Assembly: GCA_017893485.1 (NCBI GenBank)
Contig: CM030368.1
Coordinates: 113,807,720 to 113,871,719, forward strand
Source of the DNA: Hemerocallis citrina
Taxonomy: Eukaryota > Streptophyta > Magnoliopsida > Asparagales > Asphodelaceae
Length of the DNA: 64,000 nt
Direction: 5' to 3'
Made by a program: the position numbers and the translations under genes. The notes under the pieces were generated by a model. That model was not told the origin of the DNA. It did no database searches and worked only from the letters and a program-made list of their open reading frames with translations. Positions 1 through 11,533 of this stretch are shown here, piece by piece; position 1 is the stretch's first letter, and each line of letters begins with the position of its first letter.

Positions 1-442
1 GTTCATTTTGCAACCACTTAAAACATGGTTAAACGATCTTCAAACTAATTGACATGTTATAGTCATATATATTATTACATTAAAAACAAAGTAAACGGTG
101 TTGAACATCCATTCGAGGTCCCACCAAATAATAGCAAATTCTCAATAGGACGAAATCACCTCCTACTGAGGTTCTGTTGTCTCGAGTTCCATTTCGATAC
201 ATATACAGTTCTAAATTAACTGCTTTAAGGACTGGATTGAAGGTACCAAACCACCTAAGACATGAGTCATAACCATTCAAAAGAACGAAGCTTCATAAGT
301 TTATTTAAGGACGTAGAAACTAAGGGGTAAAGACTCAAAATAGTAACTTAGTGCTGCACAAAATATGCCTAGAAATATATTCTTATGTTGAATTGGCCAG
401 TTTATGGCTAAATCTAATGCCTGTTGTATGCCATTTCGAAAG
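1..442 (+). other. Intron upstream of the SERK transmembrane exon (partial)
   Basis: No coding exon is recognised here. By comparison with the usual SERK gene structure this should be the intron between the Ser-Pro-Pro hinge region and the transmembrane exon, with signal peptide, leucine-zipper-like cap and LRR exons lying before the window. The acceptor is placed at AG 441-442, which leaves a split Gly/Arg codon in phase with the exon; an acceptor four bases further on cannot be excluded. Confidence 0.6.
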
Positions 443-3400
443 GAAGTAGTACCTCTAGTACCGGCGCTATTGCTGGGGGAGTTGCTGCAGGTGCTGCTCT
501 GTTGTTTGCGGCACCTGCGATTGGCTTTGCATGGTGCCGTCGCCGCAAGCCTCAAGAATACTTCTTTGACGTTCCTGGTTAGTATATTACACAGCTGTTC
601 ATACTATATATGTGATAATACCGATGAATATAAGCTTGTTTTGCACCTTTTACTTTGTAGCTGAAGAAGATCCAGAAGTTCATCTGGGCCAGCTTAAAAG
701 GTTTTCTTTGCGAGAACTCCAAGTTGCAACTGATGGATTTAGCAACAAGAACATTCTGGGTAGGGGTGGGTTCGGAAAAGTTTATAAAGGGCGGCTAGCT
801 GATGGCTCGCTGGTGGCTGTAAAGAGGCTAAAGGAAGAGCGAACACCTGGTGGTGAGCTACAATTTCAGACAGAGGTTGAGATGATCAGCATGGCTGTGC
901 ATAGGAACCTGCTCCGGCTTCGTGGATTCTGCATGACACCCACAGAAAGGCTGCTTGTATATCCCTACATGGCCAATGGAAGTGTAGCTTCATGCTTAAG
1001 AGGTATTTCTCATATTTAAATCGTATATTCAGTAATATAGAACAGTACATGTTCATCTGTAACTTAATACAATGAACTAAAGATTATGAAGTATTATGTT
1101 TTACTTCACTTCCTTTATACAAGCCTCTGAATATTCTAAATATACTCACCTTCATGTTCTTCAACAACAGTAACATATCCTTTATTCCAAATATCATGAG
1201 CCAGCAACTTTTATGATTGCATCTCCTTTGTTTGTTTAGTAACTAATATTGCTTCTTGAACTGCATCTACCTCTAGTCATCTTTGCTTTGTCAACATCCA
1301 TCCTATCACTGGAAGCAGTTTTGGATCTGCATTTCATGTCCATAAACCATTTTGTTTGTTCTTCCTCATATTGTCATGTTTGTGTAGCCTGACATTTCAA
1401 AGATGCACTCATTTCTTATCCAATCTATCATAATTTTTCCATCATCTATTTTAACATTCTTATATCACAAACACTCACTTTTATATATGGTTAATATGTG
1501 AATGTGTTGCCAAGCTGTTCAAATCAAGATCGTCCTGCATGTGGCAAATAATTTTCCATTAATCGTTCTCTCAGTTTATCCTTTTTTTCTTAAACTAAAT
1601 CAAACTGCATATACACTACTTACGCAGATGTATGTGTACTATAAGTGGAACGCTCGACCGATAAGCATGGATCTGCATATCGCTTAACATTAGCGTTTAA
1701 ATTTCCTCCATTCTAGCCCATAAAGAGCTATTCCTGGTTAGTTATGTCGTTGAAAACCTTCAATTGTAGGATATTTTGTGACATAGTACAATCAAGAAGT
1801 TCCCACTTCAACCATTATGTTATATTTCTATGCATAACATCCTCTTTAGTCATCACCATTCTTGTGAGTGATTATAACTAGTAACAAAATTGATTTCTTA
1901 GATGGTTCTTTGCCATCAATATATTATTGTCTCTATTCATAGTTTTGGTGAAGTTACATTTAAATATTTTGTTTTTACTCCAATTTTAAGTCTATAGATT
2001 CTGAATAATATCTCCACCTTTCTAGCTCTGGAATTATCCCTTTCTCTACTGTCTGTGACAATTTTCTTTGTGAACAACATACACTAAAAATATTTTATTT
2101 TAAGCATGTGTCATTCTTAACTACTGCAAGCTGCAAAGGGATAAAGATTTTTATGTTATTTCTTGGTGTAAGCTTATGCTGACATGAGATGACTATCTTA
2201 GTATCTTTAATGTCCACACTAGTTTCTATGGCTGATATACTTTTCCGTAACTTCTTTGCACTCTTGTATTTTTCGAGGTCATTTCTTTTTTCAATTCCAT
2301 AATTTTTTCCATTTCTTATCGGATGTGCCCTTTTCTTTAACTGCATAAGCTAATCTCATTTCGAGAAAAAAGTTTCAGATCATGTTGGTGATGAATTTTT
2401 TTATTATAATCTTAAATATAAAATTTATCTTAGGAATGTAGGTACATGTCTGTCAACTTGGGCTCTATTTAGAACTGATTCCTGAGATATGGAAGTTGTG
2501 ATTCTTGCTAAATTTTAACCAAATGGACCATTGAAATATTTGAGTATTGAGCATGAATTAAAGATCTAATTTTAAATCATCATGAGGTTAAGTCTGTTCC
2601 ATCTATGCTTAGTTCTTACCTTAGTTCTTGACCTTTTAAGGCAGTAAAATTTGCTATCTCATATACTTCCACAAGTCTTTATATGAAACTATCTCAACAT
2701 AATTTGAACCCTTCTAGAACGACAGATTTATGCCCCTTTTTTAATGCGTTGAAGTAAGGCTACTTTTCCAAATTCATATTACTAATCAACCTTGCGAAGG
2801 TGGAATCTTACGTGCTGCATAGACATGATAAGTATCATATTGGTAGTCTTGCTAACTGAAATGATCTGTTATGTTAAAGTATTTCAATGCCCCGTGGTAC
2901 TGCATTAAACATACTCAAGTATTACATGTTGCAAAGATACATGAAGTATCATATTGTGTTCACTATTCAAGTTTTAACTAATTTCTAGAAGAGATCTGTG
3001 ACTATCGGGTATCTTTTTTTGTAGAGCGCCCTGAAAATGAACCTCCACTTGAATGGCCAACTCGAAGACGGATTGCATTGGGATCAGCCAGGGGGCTTTC
3101 CTACTTGCATGATCATTGCGACCCAAAGATTATCCATCGTGATGTCAAAGCTGCAAATATTCTATTGGATGAAGAATTTGAGGCAGTTGTGGGGGATTTT
3201 GGCTTGGCCAAGCTCATGGACTACAAGGATACCCATGTGACAACTGCTGTCCGTGGAACCATTGGGCACATAGCTCCTGAATATTTATCCACTGGGAAAT
3301 CTTCAGAAAAGACTGATGTCTTTGGGTATGGAATCATGCTTTTAGAGCTCATTACAGGACAAAGAGCATTCGATCTTGCTCGACTTGCAAATGATGATGA

Positions 3401-6082
3401 TGTCATGTTACTTGACTGGGTAATTTCTTCACTCTTGCCACTGATTAGCAAGTAGTTTCTTGCATTTTGTTGGGATGTGATTTCTTATTCCCTCTTGTCA
3501 TGTGCGCTTAAACTGAGAAACTAAAGATGAACATGGAAGACAAAGAAAACAAAAAAAAAGTTTAAAGTTTTCCCTTCTGTTCCGTTATTTTAGAGTAAGA
3601 ATTTTGGCGACCTGGCAAATGCTTTGAATTCCCCCCCCCTAATAGTTGTGGAAAGGTAAGCAGTAGTTCGAGTTGTTAAGAGTATTCTATTCTCTCTACA
3701 ACTTCGGAGTTTTGGTGTAGTGGCATGGTCATTTGACATGGTATGACAGTAACCTAGGTTCAATACCTGCCAAGCGCGTATTAAATTTGGATTAGAAGGT
3801 AACATAATAGCATTGCACACAGCCTATTTTTTGGTCCACAAAAGGGCACTCATGTTGTTGGCACGTATGAGAACATAGGAAGCACGGGTACTTCCAAATG
3901 GCCAATGTAGCCGTGTCGGGTGTGTATCGGGTGCCAATACTCCTTGGGGTACTCCCGGGTATGTACCCAAGGAGTTCCCATTTTTTAAATACATACATTT
4001 TTTTGCAACTTTTAGACAATTATATTGAGATAAATGCTTGGGGTCCTTGTGAAATTTCAAAATTTTGTTGTTTACAGTAATGCTTAAACACAGAACAAGT
4101 ATACCCAAAGATTCGATAGTTATATTATCATTTTCTTACCTCCAAAATGCTCATAATTGTAATGTATTTTTATAGTTCTATGAATTTGTTTAAATTTTGC
4201 ATTTTAAATAATATAAACAATTTTTTATTTATAGATATAATGTAAGATAATTTACATTTAGCGTACCCACCAATGCACCCGTATCCCACTTTTTTTTGTA
4301 AATCATGTATCCCCATACCCATGTTGTTTCGTACCTGCTCCCCATACCGATATCTGTGCTACATAGATTAGAACATAAGTACGAGGTTCTCCATCCTCTC
4401 TGCAATTAAGGAGTTTTGGCATAGTGGTAGGGTCATTTAAGAAGTCATGTTACCTTATGTTGGCAGGACTACTAAAATTTAAAATTGACAACTTATTAGC
4501 AGATTTTGAGATTTGGAAATGTAGTTTGTTTTTCATAATTAGATGATGTGTTAAGGCAATTTGTTGGTTTGTCATATGGAAACTAAATTCCAATCAGATA
4601 GGGTTTAAGATATACTAATTAAGCAGCAATTTGAGGATCAATTTCCAAATTAAGGTAACTCATGTTGCTTTGCTAACCTTTCCTCTAGGAAGTAGATGTA
4701 ATCAAACTAGTTGGGAGTTCTATTGCCATCATTGATTCCCCACAATGCTTTTGCAGTAGTTTAGATATTTTTAGAGTCCAGACTTAGATACAAATTAAGA
4801 GTCTTAAAAATCTAAGGTATGGGTTTTGGTGTTACTAATTTAGTTACTTTTCATCTAGTGTCTGATGGATACTCCATAATTTCTTGATCAATATTAATGG
4901 TATATGGTTTATAAACCTGGCCATACAGACAGAATGCAGTCAATTGATTAGACATCTTAGTAGTTATTGTTTGCTACAATCATCTTGATACTTGTACTGG
5001 AGAGTTGGTTTTCTAGGAGTACATCCAATAGTATAGATCTAATTAGTTCGTTAATGCAAATCTTACATTTTACAGGCCTTTGATGTCTAAGTGAGAAACC
5101 CTTTAGGTATTGGGCACTAGTATTCAAGCCATTTTGTTTGCGAATGTCATCAAATTTGCAGGCTCTAGATGCCAACAAACAAAAACCTGTGTATAGGAGA
5201 TTCTTAGTTTATACATCAAGAGCCTCCCAAAGATGATTTTCACCAACTGTGTAATTGGATCTAAACTGATGAAATGTTTCAGTAATATTAATCTTCAACT
5301 ATTTTATTTCTTGAAGCTGATCAAATTGTTATGTGGGCGAAAAACAAAAGTTTTTCCACTCTTTTATTTTGGGTTTCAACCGGTACCCAGACACATTAGG
5401 CTGTAACTGAAAATACCCTCTACTTTTTTGAGTAATTTGGTTCCAAATCACGTTGGTCGATTCGTTTAAAAAAAGTTGGGTGTTTTTTCATTTAAAAAAA
5501 GAATTGAGGGGTGTTTTCTGGGAATCTGATAATTGATAGTTGAGGGGTGTTTTTTCAAGTTCCACAACCCAAAAATTGTTGTCCCTTATTTTGACAAAAA
5601 AATAAATAAAAGGACTTACATGATTAATAATTAGCATAAATCATGTTTATTGTCTCTTCTTGAACACCTAATACAACCTATAGGATCCTCTTCAATCAAT
5701 CCTGTCAATCTTTGTCTTCAAAAAATTCTACATGTATTCCGTGTGATATTGTAGCCCTCCAACTCAGGTGAAAGGACTTCTGAAAGAGAAGAAGCTAGAC
5801 TTGTTGGTTGACCCAGATCTCCAAAACAACTATGTGGAGACGGAAGTGGAGTCGCTAATCCAAGTCGCTCTGCTATGCACACAGGGCTCCCCAGGGGAAC
5901 GACCCAAGATGTCAGAGGTTGTGAGGATGCTCGAAGGCGATGGCCTTGCCGAAAGGTGGGAAGAATGGCAAAAGGTCGAGGTGGTTCGTCAAGATATGGA
6001 CATGAATCCACATCGAAACCCCGAATGGATGGTTGACTCTACTGACAACCTCCATCCTGTTGAATTATCTGGCCCTAGATGA
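443..6082 (+). CDS. SERK: SERK-family LRR receptor-like kinase, 3' part (transmembrane segment, kinase domain, tail)
   Basis: Membrane co-receptor kinase of the SERK/BAK1 family, which pairs with ligand-binding LRR receptors in brassinosteroid, immune and developmental signalling. Four exons splice in frame: 443-577, 661-1002, 3025-3419, 5768-6082, giving about 394 residues to a TGA. Residues 8-29 form the membrane segment ([20 protein letters not shown]), then RRRKP and an intracellular juxtamembrane part. Kinase motifs seen: glycine loop GRGGFGKV, catalytic lysine in [14 protein letters not shown] (RD kinase), DFG, APE in IAPEYLS. The tail ends in the family signature ELSGPR. All introns have GT-AG ends, and the order and places of the last exons match known SERK genes. 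No stop or frameshift is present, so the gene looks functional. One difference: AWCRRRKP where I expect AWWRRRKP. The extracellular half lies outside the window, so the paralogue (SERK1/2 type seems likeliest) is not certain. Confidence 0.95.
1003..3024 (+). other. Long SERK intron (2.0 kb)
   Basis: GT at 1003 and AG at 3023-3024. The split glutamate codon (G at 1002 plus AG at 3025-3026) restores the frame across it. The sequence is AT-rich with no coding potential or repeat that I recognise. Introns at this place are usually much shorter in compact plant genomes, so it has probably grown by old insertions. Confidence 0.85.
3695..3790 (+). repeat. SINE relic with Pol III A and B boxes
   Basis: TGGTGTAGTGGC at about 3713 fits the tRNA A box and GGTTCAATACC at about 3757-3767 is a perfect B box (GGTTCRANNCC). 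The spacing is as in a tRNA-derived SINE head. It lies in sense in the SERK intron. No poly-A or T tail or target duplication could be fixed, so the ends are approximate. Confidence 0.5.
4385..4450 (+). repeat. Second SINE head, related to the one at 3700
   Basis: The stretch with GAGTTTTGGCATAGTGG and GGTCATTTAA repeats, with a few changes, the 5' part of the copy at 3700 (GAGTTTTGGTGTAGTGG, GGTCATTTGA), including a shared TCTCTC(A/T)GCAA-like lead-in. The B-box part is not recognisable, so this is a truncated copy. Confidence 0.4.
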
Positions 6083-6697
6083 ACTCACGAAAAAGTCGTT
6101 TTTTTTCCTATTACTACTCGGTTTGTGTATTCTACAAGCTCAAAGCTCAAGTTGTGAGGAAAGTTGTCTTTTGTGTATATGAATCTATGGGTGAGGGGTC
6201 AATGTGTAATCTGCAGAATTGTCCCTGGGTTTTTGTTGATTAATTTTTTGGGGGGATTAGTTATTATTAGACAATGAAAGGGCCAATTGTAACTCGTCTT
6301 CCTCGTTCTTTTCCTCCCAAATTTACTTCAAGTCTGACAAACAGAAGGTTTCTCAATACATGGATAGGTTTGTATTATATACTGCGGTTATGAAACACTG
6401 TTTTAGCTCATGGTATATATAAATAACAATGTTGTCAAATTATATCTTACGATATCAGTGTTCAACTATGGCATCAGACTTTGATTGTATTTTTGTGTGA
6501 ATTTCTTTGTACCCTCATCTAATGCTTGTGTTGCTGCTAATTTCTGTGGAGGAGCAGACACATGCAGAGTTGTTTTTAAAAACAATAAAAAGCTGACATT
6601 TTTGTCATTCGCCGATATTGACTGTTTCCAATTGTTGTTGACTGTTCATTCTGACTTGTTTATATCACTGGATCTGATCTTAATGGTGACGATCGTT
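6083..6697. other. SERK 3' UTR and flanking sequence
   Basis: Directly after the SERK stop. The first 200-300 bases are T-rich and read like a plant 3' UTR; no unambiguous poly-A signal can be fixed. From about 6350 to 6700 I see no gene, repeat or RNA that I can name. Confidence 0.5.
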
Positions 6698-7640
6698 TCG
6701 ATTGACCTGCAAGGCTGAAGCACTGGGGTTGGTCCCGGCAACAGACCCTCCGATGCTCAAGTCAGAACTCAAGAATAGAAAGAGAGCTTTTAGAGGCAAA
6801 ATACTCATTACCTTTTTCATGGTGGGGTGGAGGGCAGTTTCAAGATTATGATTTATCTCTACTTTCCGGTGTTTTTTAGGTTGAATCAGTTCTCTCTTCT
6901 TCATGAAGAGATAAGAGTAGTTGTGGGGATTTGATTTTTAAACTCTCTCCTAGATAAGAGATCTGGTTTTTGAACTGACTCTTATAGATAATCATGAGTT
7001 TAAATTATTTTTAAATGATCTGGATTCATTAGCATGAGGCTGTTATGACAACCGAGTGAGACAGATTCGTTTTTTGATTATTGGGCTTGAAAAAGACCCC
7101 ATTTTCATTTATGACCCCGTTTATAGGTGAAATTACCGTTTTACTCCTGAGAGCTTCAAGATTCATGCCCGATTTGAACGGTCCCAATTTAGTTCTATTT
7201 TTACCCATATTACAAGCCCCTCACTCTCGAAGATTTGAGTTTCACAGCCTTTGAGGACTAGTTTGCCCATTTTTTAATGGTTTATAGAACTTATCGGAGT
7301 TTTCGGGGAAGTTTGGATCTTGCTCGAGGTGTAACGGTATTATTCTGAGCGTTTAAAATACCCAAAATTATTTTTTGAATTTTCTAAATTTTTTCCAATT
7401 TTTTTATCATTTTTGAATTTTTATTCAATTTCCGAATTTTAATAATTAATTTTCAAAATTTTTAATAAATTATTCTAAATTAAATAATAATTATTTTTTC
7501 ATAATTTAAAAATATTTTTCCGAATTAATATTTTTTTTAGATTTTTTAATTATTATTTTTTGAATTTTTAAATATTTTTCAGGATTTTTAAATAATTAAT
7601 TCAATTTAATAATTAAATAAAAGAAATTACCTTGATTTAA

Positions 7641-8400
7641 TCACGACCGTTGGAATTTTTTATATGCCAAAATTTGAAACTATTTGCACTTATAGGACAG
7701 TTGCCAAAGTATTTGCGCTCATGGACTTAACAACTAAACTCACCTTTCTCAACGACGTGTTTAGTTGTTTCATCATTATCGTTGGAACGAGGCATGTTTA
7801 GTGCTAATTTTTAGTTCAAAATTTTCAAAGAAGACTAGCCTCGCTGTTGCGAACATCGAGTTTAGTTCAAAATTTTCAATGAAGACTCGCCTGTTCCCAG
7901 CGGCGAGAACATTTACACTAGACTCGCTGTTGGGAATGACGAGTTTAGTTCAAAAAAATTTCTATGGAGTTTTTTTTTCCCGAAAATTTACTAAGTCCAA
8001 CAGAATGTTTCACTCTTTGTAAAAATTCCTACATTCTCGCCGTACCCAACAGCGAGTCTAGTATAAATGTCCTCGCTGTTGGGAACAAGTCGTCTTCGAA
8101 AATTTTGAACAAAACTCGCTGTTCCCAACAGCGAGTAGTATAAATGTCCTTGCTATTGCGAACAACGAGTCTTCATTGAAAATTTAGAATTGAACTCGCC
8201 GTTGGTAACGACGAGTTTTTTTAAAAAAAAAAGCACTAAACTCGCCGTATCCCAACGGCGAGCATGAAACAACTAAACTTGCCTTGGGAACGATGAGTTT
8301 AATTGTTGAATCCATGAGCGCAAAATACTTTGGTAATTGTCATCTTTCTGCAAATAGTTTTAAAAAGTCTTATAAAAAAAATTCCAACCGTTGATCCCGA
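7641..8400. mobile_element. Foldback (inverted-repeat) element with palindromic units
   Basis: The left arm (from CGACCGTTGGAATTTTTTAT) and the right arm (to ATTCCAACCG) are inverted copies over at least 130 bp. They share the words for 'tttgcgctcatgga' and 'aactaaactc'. Between the arms lie about ten short units of the type CTCGCTGTTGGGAACAGCGAG, each itself a small palindrome (CTCG...CGAG), in both orientations. There is no coding capacity. Clear target duplications were not found, so the superfamily is open. The whole 760 bp could fold into one long hairpin. Confidence 0.7.
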
Positions 8401-8483
8401 TCGAGCATGGATCGGTAGACAGATTTTTTCTCTCTTTTCAGTTCGGTTCCGCTGTTGCTCGACGCGCGTCGGCGATCGATGTG

Positions 8484-8765
8484 ATCATTCAGCGTGTCGA
8501 CACATGGCGGTCAACATTGACCGTTGACTCGGTTAACGTTGACCCTTGACCTTTTTTAATTGCATCTCAGTCGTCGATCAAGATTAAGCGCGGAACATGA
8601 GGAGAGCCTTTTCATCTCATTTTTCGATTGCTCGGTAGAAGCTGGCGATTGATTACGAGGTTCGGCGGGCACTGGCGACGTGACACATGGTGGTCAACAT
8701 TTGACTGTTGACATGGCAACGCTGACCGTTGACTTGGTTAATGTTGACCTTTGACTTTTTGCACA
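8484..8765. repeat. Two-copy repeat dense in W-box cores (TTGAC/GTCAA)
   Basis: A segment of about 75 bp (ACACATGGCGGTCAACATTG and onward) at 8500-8560 recurs at 8683-8760. Each copy holds five to seven TTGAC or GTCAA cores, the binding core of WRKY factors, many extended to TTGACC/T. Two G-box-like CACGTGC motifs follow at 8788-8804 as an inverted pair. Whether this is regulatory or just a repeat is unknown. Confidence 0.55.
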
Positions 8766-8842
8766 TTTTCTTGGTTCTTTTTTAGCACGTGCGGCGCACG
8801 TGCAATAGTTGGTTCGGCTACAAAATATATTGCCGAAGAAGG

Positions 8843-8925
8843 GGGTTGCTCGGGATCGAACCAGGCACATGGACTTGGGGGATGAGGAACTTAATCACTT
8901 GACCAACTTACTTCCTTGTAGAAGT
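8843..8925 (-). repeat. tRNA-like (SINE-type) segment
   Basis: On the minus strand a perfect B box GGTTCGATCCC is followed by CGAGC and preceded, about 50 bases upstream, by an A-box-like TTGGTCAAGTGATTAAG. It is not a functional tRNA gene: no cloverleaf with matching acceptor stem is evident. Confidence 0.4.
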
Positions 8926-9139
8926 TAGCTATTCACCCTTTATTTAACTTGATGACGCTCTTTTGAGAGATCTGCATGGTGCTGCAATATAATGAGCTTT
9001 CCGGTGCTGCAGAAGTTCGATTGGAGCATGTGACCACTCGTTTCAAAGCTAACTCGAAGATCTACAATTTCTCTTCAGAAGTCGGTAGAAAAATCATCCA
9101 TCTTTAGGGTTAAAATAGGTCCGCAATATCTTTGCCTCC

Positions 9140-9186
9140 ATGGAGTTGAGTTGAGGCGAGTTTGGAGAGCGCCTCTAGATGAGTTA
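9140..9186 (-). repeat. Left remnant of the ~120-bp tandem repeat of the Tat-like element
   Basis: GAGTTGAGGCGAGTTTGGAG and the following bases match the repeat units at 49041-49500. Together with 16634-16684 this shows that the sequence left of the PIF element and right of element 1 was once one continuous array. Confidence 0.55.
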
Positions 9187-10179
9187 GAGTGTGTTTGGTT
9201 TGATGTTTTTTTTTCTTTTTCTAAAAAACCAAAACGTGTTTGGTTTGGTTCTTTTGTGCAAAGTGTTTTCACAAAACCGTTTTACTCTTTTCCTTCTCTC
9301 TTCTTTCTCTTCACGAGCCACCCATCTTTACTCCCTCTCGTCTTTACTTCACCTGCTTCCTTCCTTCTCGATTTTTTCGCTCCAAACCAGATCTGAGTGA
9401 ATATCTATCCAAAATCAACGATTTTGGAATTATTTTGTCCCAAATCTACTCCACCTTAACTTCTCTGTCGCTCGCGGAGAGCATACTACTCTCGATCATC
9501 GGATTTGGTGGGGGTGAGTAATCGATTTAGGGTTGATGGTTTGTGAGACCAGTGCTGCTTACAAGAGAAGGTGTATTCGACAACGGGCAAGTCAAATCAA
9601 ATGCCGATTGAAGCTTGAACCTGTTGCTGACAATTTCTTTGCTCTTCAACTGCAATCGAAGGTATGATCCGATTGGTACCCATTTTCTCCCTTGTTACAG
9701 CGCTATGATTTCCGTTTATAAGATGATATTCCCGATTTTTGGGCGAAATTTGAATTAAAATTTATCTTCATAATTTGTTCAACGAATGATTTGAGGGATT
9801 GTACACAGTGAAATGGGGTTTGGAGATGATGACTTCCAATCCTATGGCCAGATCCGTGGGCCAAAACTGTTTTTTTTTTGGTTTTTTTATTTGTTAACAA
9901 TTTTTTTTAGGGACTGATTTTAGGGATTATAGACTGTGAATGGGATGGATTTGGAGATCATGACTTCTGATCTTATGGTCGACTAAACTCCTAATTATTT
10001 GATTAAAATGAGGGTTCATTTTGTTCCTGTGAAAAAGCCTTTTCTGAAATCCTACATTGGAGATAGAAGAAGTTCTCATTTTTGAATTTATTGACTTCCG
10101 CAAATGAGTTCGGATCATTCTTTAAGTGCTGCAATTTGTTATTGTTGATTACTATTTACCGTTTCTTTTCCTAATATAG

Positions 10180-11190
10180 ATGACTAGTATGGGGAAGGGG
10201 AAGGGGAAGGAGATGGAGGTGGATGATGATGTTGGGTTATGGAATCCAACTGTTGTGCGGGTATTTGTGCATCTTATGGAGGAGGAAGTAGACCAAAATA
10301 GTCTAAAAAGTTCGACTTTTGATGCTAAAGTTTGGTAACGATTTACACAACATATGAAAGTAATGTGTAATCGTTCATTCACGGTCAAACAATTAAAGGA
10401 TAAACATTCGAGACTGAGAATTAATTGGAGGGTGTTTGACCATCTGAAGAAGCAGAGTGGTTTCGGTTGGGATGAAGAGAATGAAACAGTCACTGCCGAG
10501 AAGGATGTTTAGGACAACTATCTTAAGGTTCATATATAACTTCATTTTTGTAATTGTCTGTGAATCTGTTCTTATTATACTTAACCATGACTTTATTACT
10601 TGTAAATTAACAACACAATTTTTGATTAGGCACACTTTGCGGCAAAAATATTTAGGTCGAAGGGGTTGGCAAACTACGATGCTTTGACCAAAATTTTTCA
10701 GGGGTCTACTGCCCAGGGATTTGTTTCTAGGGCTTCAACACAAAGGGTGTACGACTCCGATGAGGAGCGGAGGGTCAATTATGAGTTTGCCCACCATAAT
10801 CTACCATATGTAGATGTACCTGATGAGGATGATGATGCAACATTTGGTTCGGGGTCGGGGTCTCGCAAGAGAAAATCTGGTGCGTCAAGTGGTTGAGCAA
10901 CAAAAAGCTCGAATATCAATATATGCTATGATTCCTTTTTGGAAACCCATGAGGTAAAAAGAAACAAGTATAAGAAGAAAATGGGCGACCAAAGTAATGT
11001 CTCGGTTGATCAAGATTCTTCCGAGCTTGATCAATGCATTGATATAATTAATGCAATGCCTGGGCTTGATTACAAACAAACAGGGAAGGCACTTGATGCG
11101 TTAGTTGAAACCCCTCAGTGGCGTCATGCTTTCCCTCGTATGACCCCGGATGTTAGGGAGAGATGGGTGAAGTGTCGTGGTGAGCAGTAG
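10180..11190 (+). pseudogene. PIF/Harbinger ORF1, Myb/SANT-like DNA-binding protein (broken)
   Basis: In PIF/Harbinger elements this protein works with the transposase in nuclear entry and binding of element ends. Reading from ATG 10180: a lysine/glycine-rich start, then a SANT-like helix region (LWNPTVVRVFVHLMEEE ... FTVKQLKDKHSRLR), the usual pattern of Myb_DNA-bind_3 proteins. An intron is likely at about 10526-10629 (AAG|GTTCAT ... TTAG|GCA), after which KGLANYDALTKIF resembles the conserved second half. A serine/glycine/lysine stretch and a C-terminal MPGLDYKQTGKALDALVETP segment follow. In-frame stops occur after KVW, at EKDV and after SGASSG; the last two could partly reflect splicing that I cannot resolve. 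Codons look plant-like and the decay is modest. Confidence 0.75.
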
Positions 11191-11533
11191 GGTTCCCATT
11201 TGGTTGAGTGGGTCCATCATATCCAAATTGTTCATTCCTTTTAAAAAATTTTCATATTTGTGTGTGAGCTATTGTATTCTGAATATTTAATGGTAGAACG
11301 TGGTGGTTTTTATTTTAAATTTTTTTTTTATATTGTAATTGGATTTGCTATTAGTAGCTGCTGTTGCTATTTTTATAATTTGAGTTTAACAGTGTTACAT
11401 AACATAAGATGTTAGTTTAAAATTCTGTAAATAACCTCCACTATAGTCGTAGTATTAAAGCTTTAACTTACTTTATGCAATTGAATTCTACTTTTTGTCA
11501 TAGTGAAGTACTATTGCAAATGCTACCGTAGTG

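Larger units (their letters stand above)
3420..5767 (+). other. Long SERK intron (2.35 kb) with repeat relics
   Basis: Phase-0 intron between the TGG codon ending at 3419 and the GTG codon at 5768. It contains two related tRNA-derived heads (3700-3790 and 4385-4450) and, around 3890-4370, sequence rich in GGGTAC/GTACCC-type words on both sides of an AT-rich core. Around 5440-5560 short GGGGTGTTTTTTC-like words recur. None of this codes for protein. Confidence 0.8.
6698..9139. repeat. Probable old LTR or LTR-like sequence, host of smaller repeats
   Basis: Non-coding, moderately GC-rich at the start (a stretch with CCTCCGATGCTCAAGTCAG near 6750, which resembles words I associate with LTR leaders of plant Ty3 elements), strongly AT-rich at 7370-7625, and carrying the foldback element, the W-box repeats and a tRNA-like segment. 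The minus-strand Tat-like element whose tandem repeats begin at about 9140 needs a 3' LTR on this side, and this is the natural candidate. Neither LTR end nor a polypurine tract was found, so identity and borders are inferred. Confidence 0.35.

Noticed and set aside
80..280. 66-codon minus-strand open frame in the first SERK intron
   Set aside because: No recognisable domain, and it lies in an intron on the opposite strand; most likely chance or an unidentified old repeat.
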